DNA of 64,000 nt from Asanoa siamensis (lineage in GTDB: Bacteria; Actinomycetota; Actinomycetes; Mycobacteriales; Micromonosporaceae): contig NZ_BONE01000034.1 of assembly GCF_016862555.1 (NCBI RefSeq), positions 26,241-90,240 on the forward strand. Reading direction: 5' to 3'. This document shows positions 23,135 to 31,552 of the stretch, piece after piece. The notes under the pieces were generated by a model. The model saw only the letters and a list, made by a program, of their open reading frames with translations. It was not told the DNA's origin and ran no database searches. A program made the position numbers and the translations under genes. Numbering within the stretch: the first letter of the stretch is position 1; the number at the start of each line of letters is the position of its first letter.

Positions 23135-23956
23135 TCAGCGGAGCGGGGCGATGCCGAAGCGGGTTTTCAGGTTTTTGATCACGTTTGGGCAAGCGCTGAG
23201 GGTGCCCTTCCGGTCGCCCCCGCCGTCGTGCATGAGGATGATCGAACCGGATCGCGCCCCGCCGATCACCCGCGAGCCGATCACCTTCGCGTCCTTGATC
23301 TCCCAGTCGCGGGGGTCGACGTCCCAGTCGAGCGGCTGCATGCCGAGCGACCGGGCGACCGAGACCGCGTTGGCGGTCCACTTGCCGCCCGGGTGCCGGA
23401 AGTACGCGATCTTCGCGTTCGGCACCGCCTTGCGGATCTCGTTGTTGGTCAGCTCGAGGTTGGCCTTGATCTCCTTGACGGACTTCGTGCCGAGGTCGAG
23501 CTCGTGGTTCCAGCTGTGGTTGCACAGCGTGTGTCCCTCGCGGACGATCCGTCGCACCAGCTCGGGATGCTTCCTGACCTGGGAGCCGACCACGCAGAAG
23601 GTGGCCTTGACGTTGGCGGTTTTGAGCCGGTCGAGCACCTGCGGCGTCCAGACGGGGTGTGGGCCGTCGTCGAACGTCAGCGCGACCTGCTTGCGGCCGG
23701 TCGTACGCAGGCTGCCGAACGGCCCGCTGCCGGCCCGCTTGGGCTTGGGCTTCGGCGCCGCGACATGGGTCGGGACCGGTGTGCTGGACGGCGTGACCTC
23801 GGGCGCGGGCGGTGGCTGGGCCACGCCGGTCGCCGGCGCGGTCGGCACCGTGGACCGCTGGTTGGCCAGCACCGCCGAGCGATTGGTCACCCAGCGCGAG
23901 CCCACCAGCAGCGTGAGGACGACCAGCGCGGCGGCGACCGCGACGCGTCTCGTCAT
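23135..23956 (-). CDS. exported polysaccharide deacetylase (CE4, NodB domain)
   Basis: A 273-residue protein with an N-terminal signal anchor (VAVAAALVVLTLLVG), a Pro/Thr/Ala-rich linker and a NodB domain. The domain has motif 1 TFDDGPHP (catalytic and metal Asp), motif 2 HSWNH (metal His pair), motif 3 RHPGGKW, motif 4 around DWDVDPRDW and motif 5 ILMHDGGG. It should remove N-acetyl groups from peptidoglycan or another amino-sugar polymer outside the cell. The start is the ATG at 23956 with GGGAG upstream. Confidence 0.9.
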   Translation of the reverse strand: MTRRVAVAAALVVLTLLVGSRWVTNRSAVLANQRSTVPTAPATGVAQPPPAPEVTPSSTPVPTHVAAPKPKPKRAGSGPFGSLRTTGRKQVALTFDDGPHPVWTPQVLDRLKTANVKATFCVVGSQVRKHPELVRRIVREGHTLCNHSWNHELDLGTKSVKEIKANLELTNNEIRKAVPNAKIAYFRHPGGKWTANAVSVARSLGMQPLDWDVDPRDWEIKDAKVIGSRVIGGARSGSIILMHDGGGDRKGTLSACPNVIKNLKTRFGIAPLR

Positions 23957-24111
23957 CGTCGACTCCCGGGACGGGAGCGGGGCGAGCTCCCTAGGGGCGC
24001 CGGCGGCGTGCCGGCGAGGACCGCACACACGCTAGCGGACACCGCGCGGGGATTCGACTCCCTGAATCGACGACCCACTCCAACGCGGCGGTTCGCGCCA
24101 GGAGAAACGCG

Positions 24112-25023
24112 CTAACGCGCCCACGTCCGGGTGAGTTCGAGTGCCTCGGCCAGGCTCGAGGGGGCGACCACTCCCGCGGGCAGGGCCTCGGCTGCCCATC
24201 CCGGGCCGGCGGCGAGGATCAGCACCGGGCGGCGTGGGGCCTCCTGCAGCGCCACGAGCTGCGCGACGTGCGCCGTCTCGGGTGCGTGCGACCAGAGCAT
24301 CACCACCGCCGGGCCGGTGCGCTCGACCGTGTCCGTCAGCGCCGTCGGTGGCACGCGGGGGCCCAGCAGCCGGCTGGCCAGCCCGTCGGCCGCGAGCGCC
24401 GCCGCCATGGCCTCCAGCGGCAGGCTGTGCTGCTCCTCGTCGGTGCAGGCGAGCAGGATCCGCGCCGGTGCGCCGGCCCGCGGTCGGGGCACGGCGGCCA
24501 GCACCTCGGTCGCCGTACGCGAGAACAGGTGCTCGACCTCGATCAGCCGCTTCGTCGCCATGTGCCGCTCGCCGATGCCGGCCAGCACGGGCCGGACCAC
24601 CAGGTCCCAGGTGGACACGACGCCCTGCTCGGCCACCGCGCGCGCCATGATCTCGCGCATCGCGCCCACGTCCAGGCGGATCGCCGCCCGGGCCAGGCCG
24701 CGCGCCGTCGGGCCGGCGCGGCCGACCGGGATCGCGAAACCACCGCCCGCGCGGGCGGGCTGCTCCCGCGGCGTGGAAGCGGGCGGCGGCACGTCAGGCG
24801 CGTACCGCGCCCAGCGGGCCGCCTCGGCGGGTGCGATGCCCTCGGCGGTCAGCCGGCGCATCACCTCGAGCCGGGACAGGTCCTCCGCGGTGTAGCGCCG
24901 GTGCTGACCCGGCACATGACTACTCGGCCCCAGCCCGTAGCGCTGGTGCCAGGTGCGCAGCGTGGTGACGGCGACACCGAGGCGACGCGCGACAGCCCCG
25001 GCGCTCAGCGCCTCATCGGCCAC
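24112..25023 (-). CDS. litR: MerR-type B12-domain regulator, LitR/CarH-like
   Basis: A 303-residue protein. The MerR HTH is at residues 6-72 (SAGAVARRLGVAVTTLRTWHQRYG, HRRYTAEDLSRL). A helical bundle (about 110-180) and a Rossmann-type cobalamin-binding domain (about 187-303) follow. In CarH, light is sensed through AdoCbl with a W-x9-E-H motif and a lower-ligand His in E-x-H-x-x-G. Here E-H is at 164-165 but the Trp position is His154, and the ligand motif reads EEQHSLP with His199 kept and Gly replaced. The location at the end of the crtE-crtI-idi operon supports light control of carotenoid synthesis. GTG start overlaps idi by 11 bp. Confidence 0.8.
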   Translation of the reverse strand: MADEALSAGAVARRLGVAVTTLRTWHQRYGLGPSSHVPGQHRRYTAEDLSRLEVMRRLTAEGIAPAEAARWARYAPDVPPPASTPREQPARAGGGFAIPVGRAGPTARGLARAAIRLDVGAMREIMARAVAEQGVVSTWDLVVRPVLAGIGERHMATKRLIEVEHLFSRTATEVLAAVPRPRAGAPARILLACTDEEQHSLPLEAMAAALAADGLASRLLGPRVPPTALTDTVERTGPAVVMLWSHAPETAHVAQLVALQEAPRRPVLILAAGPGWAAEALPAGVVAPSSLAEALELTRTWAR

Positions 25024-25630
25024 CCGACCGCTCCGCCGCGTCGCCCTCCGCGTCCGCCGCCGCCGTGACCGGGGCCGAAGCCGGTGCCGGCGCCGGGGCC
25101 GTGGTGACCTGGTTGAGCACCCCCGCGAGCCACGGGGAGTAGAGCGTGGGGTCGGTGCGGATGGCCCGCGGCAGCACCGCCGGGTCCACCCAGGCCAGCT
25201 CGGCCACCTCGTCGGGGTCGGGGAGCAGGGGCTCGTCGCCGCTGACCCGGCCGAGCAGCACGTGGTCGTACTCCCACTCGACCCGGCCCGTGGCCGGGTC
25301 CTCGGCGTAGTAGACGTAGACGCCCAGCTCCGCGAGGGCCACCGGCGAGGCACCGAGCTCTTCCTTGAGGCGACGGTTGGCGGAGACCGCCAGCTCCTCG
25401 CCCGGCGCGGGGTGGCCGCAGCACGTGTTGGCCCAGCGCAGGGGGAACCGGGTCTTCACGGCGGCCCGGCGCTGCAGCAGCACCCGGCCCGCCGGGTCCA
25501 TCAGCACCACCGAGAACGCCCGGTGCAGCCGCCCGGGGCGCTGGTGGGCCACCTCGACGGTCTCGCTGCCGATCGGCAGGCCGTCGTCGTCGACGAGCTC
25601 GACGAGGTGTCGTTCGCGAGAGTCGGTCAT
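25013..25630 (-). CDS. idi: isopentenyl-diphosphate delta-isomerase, type I
   Basis: A 205-residue Nudix-fold enzyme interconverting IPP and DMAPP. It contains LHRAFSVVLMDPAGRVLLQRRA, RWANTCCGHPAPGEE (catalytic Cys and metal His), the modified Nudix helix RRLKEELG, and EWEYDHVLLGR with the catalytic Glu. The C-terminal 35 residues are an Ala/Pro-rich tail beyond the usual end. The ATG overlaps the crtI stop (ATGA). It feeds precursor supply for the crtE step. Confidence 0.93.
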   Translation of the reverse strand: MTDSRERHLVELVDDDGLPIGSETVEVAHQRPGRLHRAFSVVLMDPAGRVLLQRRAAVKTRFPLRWANTCCGHPAPGEELAVSANRRLKEELGASPVALAELGVYVYYAEDPATGRVEWEYDHVLLGRVSGDEPLLPDPDEVAELAWVDPAVLPRAIRTDPTLYSPWLAGVLNQVTTAPAPAPASAPVTAAADAEGDAAERSGGR

Positions 25631-27105
25631 GTCAGTCCTCCGACGATCCGGCCAGCCGCGAGCTTGCCGGAGATGAGCACCATCGGCACACCGACGCCCG
25701 GCTGGGTGCCGGAGCCGGTGAAAACCACGTTGGACAGGGAGCTGTGCAGGTTGCCCGGGCGGAAGGGCCCGGTCTGGAACAGGCTGTGCGCCGCCGCGAA
25801 CGGCGTGCCGGCGGCCATGCCGGACGCGGCCCAGTCGGCGGGCGTGACGACCCGGAGCACCTCGACGCCGGCCGCGAACCCGGCGTAGCCGCGGCGCTCC
25901 AGCGTGGCCATCAGCTCGTCGGCGTAGCGCTGGCCCAGCGGGCCGCGCCAGTCGAGGGGCGCCCGGTCGAGGTTGGGCACCGGCGCGAGCACGTAGTAGC
26001 CGTGCCGGCCCGCCGGCGCCACCGTCGGCTCGGTGCGGCTCGGGTTGGTGACCAGCAGCGACGGGTCGGACATCAGCTCGCCCCGGTCGATGATCTCGGC
26101 GAACGTGCGCCGCCAGGTCCGCCCGAAGTGGATGTTGTGGTGGGCGATCCGCTCGTACCCCTGGGTCGAACCGACGTGCAGCACCACCGCGGAGGGTGAG
26201 TAGCGCAGCCGGCGCCGCGGCTCGCCCAGCAGCGTCGTGGCCGCGACCGGCAGGTCCGGGTTGAGCACGACGACGTCGGCCGGGATCCGCTCGCCGGTGG
26301 CGGTGTGCACGGCGACGGCGCGGCCACCGGCGGTCTCGACCCGGGTCACCGCGCAGTCGTACCTGATCTGCACGCCGTGCTTCTCGGCCGCGCCGGCCAG
26401 CGCCCGCGGCACGGCGTGGACGCCGCCGCGGGGATAGAACACCCCGGCCACCGAGTCGAGGTACGCGATGACGGCGTAGATGGCGAGGGCGTCGTGCGGC
26501 GCGAGGCCCGCGTACATGGCCTGGAAGGAGAAGATCCGGCGGGTACGGGGATCGCGGAAGAACTGGTCGACCTTGGTCTGCAGGCGACGGAAGGCGCCGG
26601 CCGCGAGCAGCCGCAGCAGGTTGCCGGTGAGCAGGTCGGTCGGCGCGTCGAAGTTGCGGGCGATGAAGTCGTCGCGCTCGAGGTGCCACAGCTTGCGGGT
26701 GAAGTCGACGAAACGCAGGTAGCCGTCGGCCTCGCGGGCGCCGCAGACCCGGGAGATCTCGGCCGCCATCCGGGTGGTGTCGGTGATGACGTCGAGCGTC
26801 GAGCCGTCGGGGTAGTGCGCGCGGTAGGCGGGGTCGAGCGGGAGGAGTTCGAGCCAGTCGCCCAACTCCTCGCCAACCGCGGCCAGCGCCTCGGCGATCA
26901 GGTCGGGCATGGTGAGCACGGTGGGCCCGGTGTCGAACTCGTAGCCACCCACGCTGAGGCGGCCGGCCCGGCCGCCGGGGACCGACTCCCGCTCGAGGAT
27001 CGTGACGCGCCGGCCAGCGCCGGCCAGGTGGAGGGCGGCGGCCAGGCCGCCCAGGCCGGCGCCGACCACGACGACGTGGTCGGTCGGCCCGGTCACGGTT
27101 CGCAC
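25627..27105 (-). CDS. crtI: phytoene desaturase
   Basis: About 492 residues, normal for CrtI. The N-terminal FAD Rossmann motif is VVVGAGLGGLAAALHLAGAG, followed by the ERESVPGGRAG segment typical of carotenoid desaturases, and the C-terminal FAD motif is FTGSGTQPGVGVPMVLISGKLAA. It introduces conjugated double bonds in phytoene. I prefer the GTG at 27105 to the GTG at 27111 because the latter overlaps the GGAGG site. It lies 22 bp downstream of crtE. Confidence 0.95.
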   Translation of the reverse strand: MRTVTGPTDHVVVVGAGLGGLAAALHLAGAGRRVTILERESVPGGRAGRLSVGGYEFDTGPTVLTMPDLIAEALAAVGEELGDWLELLPLDPAYRAHYPDGSTLDVITDTTRMAAEISRVCGAREADGYLRFVDFTRKLWHLERDDFIARNFDAPTDLLTGNLLRLLAAGAFRRLQTKVDQFFRDPRTRRIFSFQAMYAGLAPHDALAIYAVIAYLDSVAGVFYPRGGVHAVPRALAGAAEKHGVQIRYDCAVTRVETAGGRAVAVHTATGERIPADVVVLNPDLPVAATTLLGEPRRRLRYSPSAVVLHVGSTQGYERIAHHNIHFGRTWRRTFAEIIDRGELMSDPSLLVTNPSRTEPTVAPAGRHGYYVLAPVPNLDRAPLDWRGPLGQRYADELMATLERRGYAGFAAGVEVLRVVTPADWAASGMAAGTPFAAAHSLFQTGPFRPGNLHSSLSNVVFTGSGTQPGVGVPMVLISGKLAAGRIVGGLT

Positions 27106-27127
27106 GTGCACCTCCAGAAGTTAACGG

Positions 27128-28243
27128 TCACGATCGCCGCCGGGTGGCCGCCACCGCGAGTTCGCGCAGCGCGGCGTCGGTGTCGGGATCGATCGGGGCG
27201 CGATCGAGCGCGGTGAGCGCCGTGTCGACCCGATTCTCGATCATGACTTCGACGGCGGCCATCGCGCCAGTGTCGGCGACGATCTCCGCGAGGCTGCTGA
27301 CATCGGCTGGGACCGGTCGGGCCAGTTGGGCCGCCTGTGCCGGGGTGGCCAGCCGCCGGGCGAGCAGCAGCAGGGCCGTGGGCTTGCCGGTGCGCAGGTC
27401 GTCGCCGGCCGGCTTGCCGGTCACCGCGGGGTCGCCGAACACGCCGAGCAGGTCGTCGCGGAGTTGGAACGCCTCGCCGACCGCCGTGCCGTAGGTCTGG
27501 TAGGCGTCGGTGACCGGGGCGCCCTGCGTCGCCAGCGCCGCACCGAACAGCAGCGGGCGGGTGACCGTGTAGGCGGCGGTCTTGAGCCGGGCCACCCGCA
27601 GCGCGCGGTCGACCGACCAGCGGTCGGGCTCGGTGTCGCCCAGCACGTCGAGGAACTGCCCGGCGATCGCCTCGATCCGCATCTCGTCGTAGCAGCCGCG
27701 GGCGGCGAGCAGGGCCGCCGGCGGCACCGCGGCCCGGGCCAGCAACCGGTCGGCCCACACCAGACAGAGGTCACCGACCAGCACGGCACCCGCGGCCCCG
27801 AACCGGTCCGCCGGACCGATCCGCCCGGCCCGCAGGTGCTGGGCCGCGAAGGCCTCGTGTGCGGTGGGCCGGCCGCGCCGGGTCGCGGAGCCGTCCATCA
27901 CGTCGTCGTGGATCAAGGCGAACGCATGCAGTAGTTCGAGAGCCGCGAAACCGGGTAGCAGCGGCTCAGGGGCGAAGGCCGGTCCGACGGCACCCCGCCA
28001 CCCCCAGTACGCGAACGTCGGGCGCAGTCGTTTACCGCCGGCCAGCACACTGTCGCGGGCCAGCGCGGCGAACGGGTGCAGCGCGGTGTCGACGGAGGCG
28101 AGAGAGGTGCACTCGTGCTGGAGGAAGTCGGCGAGGGTCGTGTCGATGGCGGCTCGGAGCCACCCGTCGGCCGGCGCTGTCGAGCGCTGGGGCGGCGGGC
28201 TCAGGACGCCGCGGGTCTCCCCGGCGAGCGTGTCGTTGGCCAC
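27128..28243 (-). CDS. crtE: polyprenyl (geranylgeranyl) diphosphate synthase
   Basis: A 371-residue trans-prenyltransferase with the first Asp-rich motif in LIHDDVMDGSATRRGRP and the second in QLRDDLLGVFGD, plus the GGKRLRP substrate site. Product chain length is not certain from sequence; GGPP is inferred from its place at the head of crtE-crtI-idi and divergent from crtB. GTG start. Confidence 0.92.
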   Translation of the reverse strand: MANDTLAGETRGVLSPPPQRSTAPADGWLRAAIDTTLADFLQHECTSLASVDTALHPFAALARDSVLAGGKRLRPTFAYWGWRGAVGPAFAPEPLLPGFAALELLHAFALIHDDVMDGSATRRGRPTAHEAFAAQHLRAGRIGPADRFGAAGAVLVGDLCLVWADRLLARAAVPPAALLAARGCYDEMRIEAIAGQFLDVLGDTEPDRWSVDRALRVARLKTAAYTVTRPLLFGAALATQGAPVTDAYQTYGTAVGEAFQLRDDLLGVFGDPAVTGKPAGDDLRTGKPTALLLLARRLATPAQAAQLARPVPADVSSLAEIVADTGAMAAVEVMIENRVDTALTALDRAPIDPDTDAALRELAVAATRRRS

Positions 28244-28265
28244 GGCGCCGAGCGTACCCTAGACT
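28236..28265. promoter_or_regulatory. overlapping divergent promoters of crtE and crtB
   Basis: On the plus strand TTGGCC (28236-28241), 18 bp and TAGACT (28260-28265) form a good promoter for crtB with a leader of about 40 nt. On the minus strand TAGGGT (28260-28255) is a -10 candidate for crtE. The two -10 boxes share base 28260, so the promoters should exclude each other or be controlled jointly. No clear palindrome for the MerR protein is visible. Confidence 0.5.
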
Positions 28266-28311
28266 TACGAGTTGCGTCGATTGCTGAGTCGATTTCCTGC
28301 GGGAGGCCCTG

Positions 28312-29247
28312 ATGGACGACTCGCTGGCCGCGTCCTATGAGCGCTGCCGTGAGCTGCACAAACGGCACGGCCGCACCTACTATCTCGCGACCCGGCTGCT
28401 GCCCGCGTGGAAACGACGACACGTCCACGCGCTCTACGGCTTCACCCGCTACGCGGACGAGATCGTGGACCGCACCGACGACCTGCCGCCGGCCGAGCGG
28501 GCCCGGTGGTTGGGGCGTTGGTCGGAGCGCTTCGTCGCCGGCCTGCACGGCGCGCCGGTCGACGACCCGCTGCTGCCGGCCGTGCTGCACACCATCGCCG
28601 TCTTCGACCTCGACCGGGACGACTTCGCCAGCTTCCTGCGCAGCATGGCGATGGACCTGACGGTCACCAGCTACGCGACCTACGAGGACGTGCTCGACTA
28701 CATGGAGGGCTCGGCGGCGGTGATCGGCACGATGATGCTGCCGATCCTGGGCAGTTCCGACCCGGGCGCCGCGCGCGGCCCCGCCCGCCAACTCGGCCTG
28801 GCCTTCCAGCTCACCAACTTCATCCGGGACGTCGGCGAGGACCTGCACCTCGGCCGCACCTACCTGCCCGACGAGGACCTCGACAAGTTCGGCATCACGC
28901 GCAGCGACCTGGCCGACGCGGTCACGAGTCGGGCCGCCACACCGCAGATCAAGAACCTCATCGCGTACGAGGTGGAGCGCGCGCGCCTGCACTACGCCGC
29001 CGCGGCGCCGGGCATAGCGCTGCTCGCCCCCGGATCGCGGTCCTGCATCCGGGCCGCGTACACGCTTTACGGCGGCATCCTCGACGAGGTGGTGGCCGCC
29101 GACTACGACGTGTTCGTCCGCCGCGCGACGGTGCCCAACCGGCGGCGGGCCGCCGTCGCCGCCCGCGCGCTGCTGGCCGGAGCCGACGCCCCGATCGCCG
29201 TGCCGCCGACCAACCTGCGGACGGTCTCCCGGGCGGGGGTCGCCTGA
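28312..29247 (+). CDS. crtB: phytoene synthase
   Basis: A 311-residue squalene/phytoene synthase family enzyme that condenses two GGPP. It has YTLATRLLP-like start YYLATRLLP, the first Asp-rich motif in YGFTRYADEIVDRTDD, and the second in QLTNFIRDVGEDLHLGRTYLP. GGGAGG precedes the ATG. The stop overlaps the photolyase start (TGATG). Confidence 0.95.
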   Translation: MDDSLAASYERCRELHKRHGRTYYLATRLLPAWKRRHVHALYGFTRYADEIVDRTDDLPPAERARWLGRWSERFVAGLHGAPVDDPLLPAVLHTIAVFDLDRDDFASFLRSMAMDLTVTSYATYEDVLDYMEGSAAVIGTMMLPILGSSDPGAARGPARQLGLAFQLTNFIRDVGEDLHLGRTYLPDEDLDKFGITRSDLADAVTSRAATPQIKNLIAYEVERARLHYAAAAPGIALLAPGSRSCIRAAYTLYGGILDEVVAADYDVFVRRATVPNRRRAAVAARALLAGADAPIAVPPTNLRTVSRAGVA

Positions 29248-30443
29248 TGCGCACCGCGATCGTGCTGTTCACCCGCGACCTGCGGGTGCACGACAACCCG
29301 GCGCTGGCGACGGCGTGCGCCACCGCCGAGCAGGTCGTGCCGCTGTTCGTGTTCGACCCGGCGCTCGCCGGACGCTCGCCCAACCGCGACCGGTTCCTCC
29401 ACCAGAGCGTCGCCGACCTGCGCGAGGTGCTCCGCGGGCGGGGCAGCGACCTGGTCGTGCGGTCGGGTGACCCGGTCGCGGAGACCATCCGGCTGGCCGG
29501 CGAGGTCGGTGCCGAGGGGGTGGCCGCTGCCGCGGACGTCAGCAACTACGCGCGGCGGCGGGAGCGCCGGCTGACCGCCGAGGGTGAGCGGCACCGGTTG
29601 TCGGTGCGGTTCTTCCCCGGGTTGACCATTGTGGATCCCGGCCTGCTGAAGCCGGGCGGCGGCGACCACTACCGGGTCTTCTCGCCCTATCACCGGGCGT
29701 GGACGGCGGCGAAGTGGCGCGCGGAGGCGAGCCTGCCGAAGAAGGTGCCGTTGCCGCCGGGGGTGGAGGTCGGCCGGCTGGCGGCCGAGCCCGCCGGTGA
29801 GTCGCCGGACGCCGCCCGGGGCGGGGAGACCGTGGCCCGGCAGCGGTTGCGCGGCTGGTTGGGCAACGTCGAGACCTACGAGGACGGGCACAACGACCTG
29901 GCCGGCGACCGCACCTCACGGCTCAGCCCGTACCTGCGATTCGGGTGTCTGTCCCCATTGGAGGTGGCGCACGCCGCGCTGCGCAAGCCCGGCAGCGACC
30001 CGTTCGTCCGTCAGCTCTGCTGGCGCGACTTCTACTACCAGGTGGCGTACGCGTTCCCGGAGATTTCGACGAAGGCCTATCGGCGCGGTGCGACCGAGGG
30101 CTGGAAGTCCGACGGCGCGGCGTTCGACCGCTGGCGCGAGGGCCGCACCGGTGTGCCCATCGTGGACGCCGGGATGCACCAGCTCCGCCGGGAAGGCTGG
30201 ATGCACAACAGGGCGCGGCTCGTCACCGCGTCCTATCTGACCAAGGATCTCGGCGTCGACTGGCGCCTCGGGCTTGGCGAGTTCTACCACTGGCTGCTCG
30301 ACGGCGACGTGCCGAACAACTCCGGCAACTGGCAGTGGACGGCCGGGACCGGCAACGACACCCGGCCCTACCGGCGCTTCAACCCGGAACGGCAGCGCGA
30401 GCGGTACGACCCGTCGGGGTCCTACGTGGAGCGCTATTCCTGA
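29247..30443 (+). CDS. phrB: deoxyribodipyrimidine photolyase
   Basis: A 398-residue CPD photolyase/cryptochrome family protein. The N-terminal antenna domain (AIVLFTRDLRVHDNPAL) is followed by a C-terminal FAD domain with SRLSPYLRFGCLSP, WRDFYYQ, GVPIVDAGMHQLRREGWMHNR and the WQWTAGTGNDTRPYRRFNP box. The ATG at 29247 is coupled to the crtB stop. Co-transcription with crtB next to a B12-type MerR gene fits a light-protection regulon. Confidence 0.94.
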   Translation: MRTAIVLFTRDLRVHDNPALATACATAEQVVPLFVFDPALAGRSPNRDRFLHQSVADLREVLRGRGSDLVVRSGDPVAETIRLAGEVGAEGVAAAADVSNYARRRERRLTAEGERHRLSVRFFPGLTIVDPGLLKPGGGDHYRVFSPYHRAWTAAKWRAEASLPKKVPLPPGVEVGRLAAEPAGESPDAARGGETVARQRLRGWLGNVETYEDGHNDLAGDRTSRLSPYLRFGCLSPLEVAHAALRKPGSDPFVRQLCWRDFYYQVAYAFPEISTKAYRRGATEGWKSDGAAFDRWREGRTGVPIVDAGMHQLRREGWMHNRARLVTASYLTKDLGVDWRLGLGEFYHWLLDGDVPNNSGNWQWTAGTGNDTRPYRRFNPERQRERYDPSGSYVERYS

Positions 30444-31522
30444 ACGGCGGCCATGACGGCGTCGTCCAGCTCCTCGATCCGGTCGAAGTCGGCGAGGTGC
30501 CGGGTGGCGAAGCCGATCGCCAGGTCGGCGCGAGGCAACGCGTAGCCGCAACTGCCGCCGATGCCGCCCATGCCGAAGCTGCCGTCGTCCTCGATCTGGA
30601 AGCCGAGCGACCACCGGACCGGCCGGTCGAGCAGCAGATCCGGTCCGTCATGCTGCACCGCGACCATCTCGGCGGCGGTGGCCTCACTCAGGATCCGCAC
30701 GCCGTCGAGCCTGCCGCCGGCCAGCATGCCCTGGTAGAAGCGGGCGACCGCGGTGGCGGTCGCGTGCAGGTTGACGGCCGGGACGTCGGTCTCCCGCCAC
30801 AGTGGACCGTTGAGCACGGTCAGGTCGCGGCAACCCGCCGGGTTGGTCAGGCCGCGGTGGCGCAGCGAGCCCGGGTCGCCGACCGTGGTCACCGGCCATC
30901 GCGGGTCGCCGAAGGTCAGGTCGGCGACGTCGGTGCGGCCACCCGCGCCGAAGGCCAGGTCGAGACCCCAGGGCGTCGCGATCTCCTCCGTCAGGAAGCG
31001 TCCGATCGGCCGGCCGTCGATCCTGCGTACCAGCTCACCGATCAGGTGGCCGTAGGAGAGGGCGTGCTCCGCGGCGGTGCTGCCCGGCTCCCACAACGGC
31101 GGCGCGGCGGCGAGGTCGGCGGCGAGCGTCGCCCAGTCGGCCCAGGCCTCGGCCGGTCGGGGCGTCGGGAAGGCGGGACGGCCGGCGGTGTGCGCCAGCA
31201 CGTGCCGCACGGTGGTGCCGTCGTCGGCGAACTCCGGCCAGTGCCGGTGCACCGGGTCGTCGAGGCCGGCCCGGCCGCGGTCCACGAGGATCAGCAGGCA
31301 GGCGGCGGCGAACGGCTTGCTCACCGAGTAGACGGCGACCACGGTGTCCCGGGTCCACGGACGGTCGTCGGCCCGCGACCCGCCGACGAGGTCGACCACC
31401 AGCCGGCCGCGGTGCACGACCGCGACGCCCGCGCCGGTTTCGCGGCCGTCGCGGAAGAACCCGTCGAACACCGCGCGTACGGAGGCGAACGCCGGGTCGG
31501 TGTGGCCGGTCACGTGCGACAT
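30434..31522 (-). CDS. beta-lactamase-fold serine hydrolase (EstB/class C-like)
   Basis: A 362-residue cytoplasmic protein. The catalytic S-x-x-K is in VVAVYSVSKPFAAA, and the second motif is probably the Tyr of LSYGHLIGELV. Other family traits are VRHVLAHTAG and a C-terminal GGIGGSCGYA. No signal peptide, so an esterase or peptidase role is likelier than beta-lactam resistance. The C-terminus overlaps the end of phrB by 10 bp (convergent). Confidence 0.82.
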   Translation of the reverse strand: MSHVTGHTDPAFASVRAVFDGFFRDGRETGAGVAVVHRGRLVVDLVGGSRADDRPWTRDTVVAVYSVSKPFAAACLLILVDRGRAGLDDPVHRHWPEFADDGTTVRHVLAHTAGRPAFPTPRPAEAWADWATLAADLAAAPPLWEPGSTAAEHALSYGHLIGELVRRIDGRPIGRFLTEEIATPWGLDLAFGAGGRTDVADLTFGDPRWPVTTVGDPGSLRHRGLTNPAGCRDLTVLNGPLWRETDVPAVNLHATATAVARFYQGMLAGGRLDGVRILSEATAAEMVAVQHDGPDLLLDRPVRWSLGFQIEDDGSFGMGGIGGSCGYALPRADLAIGFATRHLADFDRIEELDDAVMAAVQE

Positions 31523-31552
31523 GCGGGCCAGCGTAGGCGGGTCTGACGTTTA

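Noticed and set aside
30434..31522. Antibiotic-resistance beta-lactamase
   Set aside because: No signal peptide, and only the general serine-hydrolase motifs are present; a cytoplasmic esterase-type enzyme is likelier.
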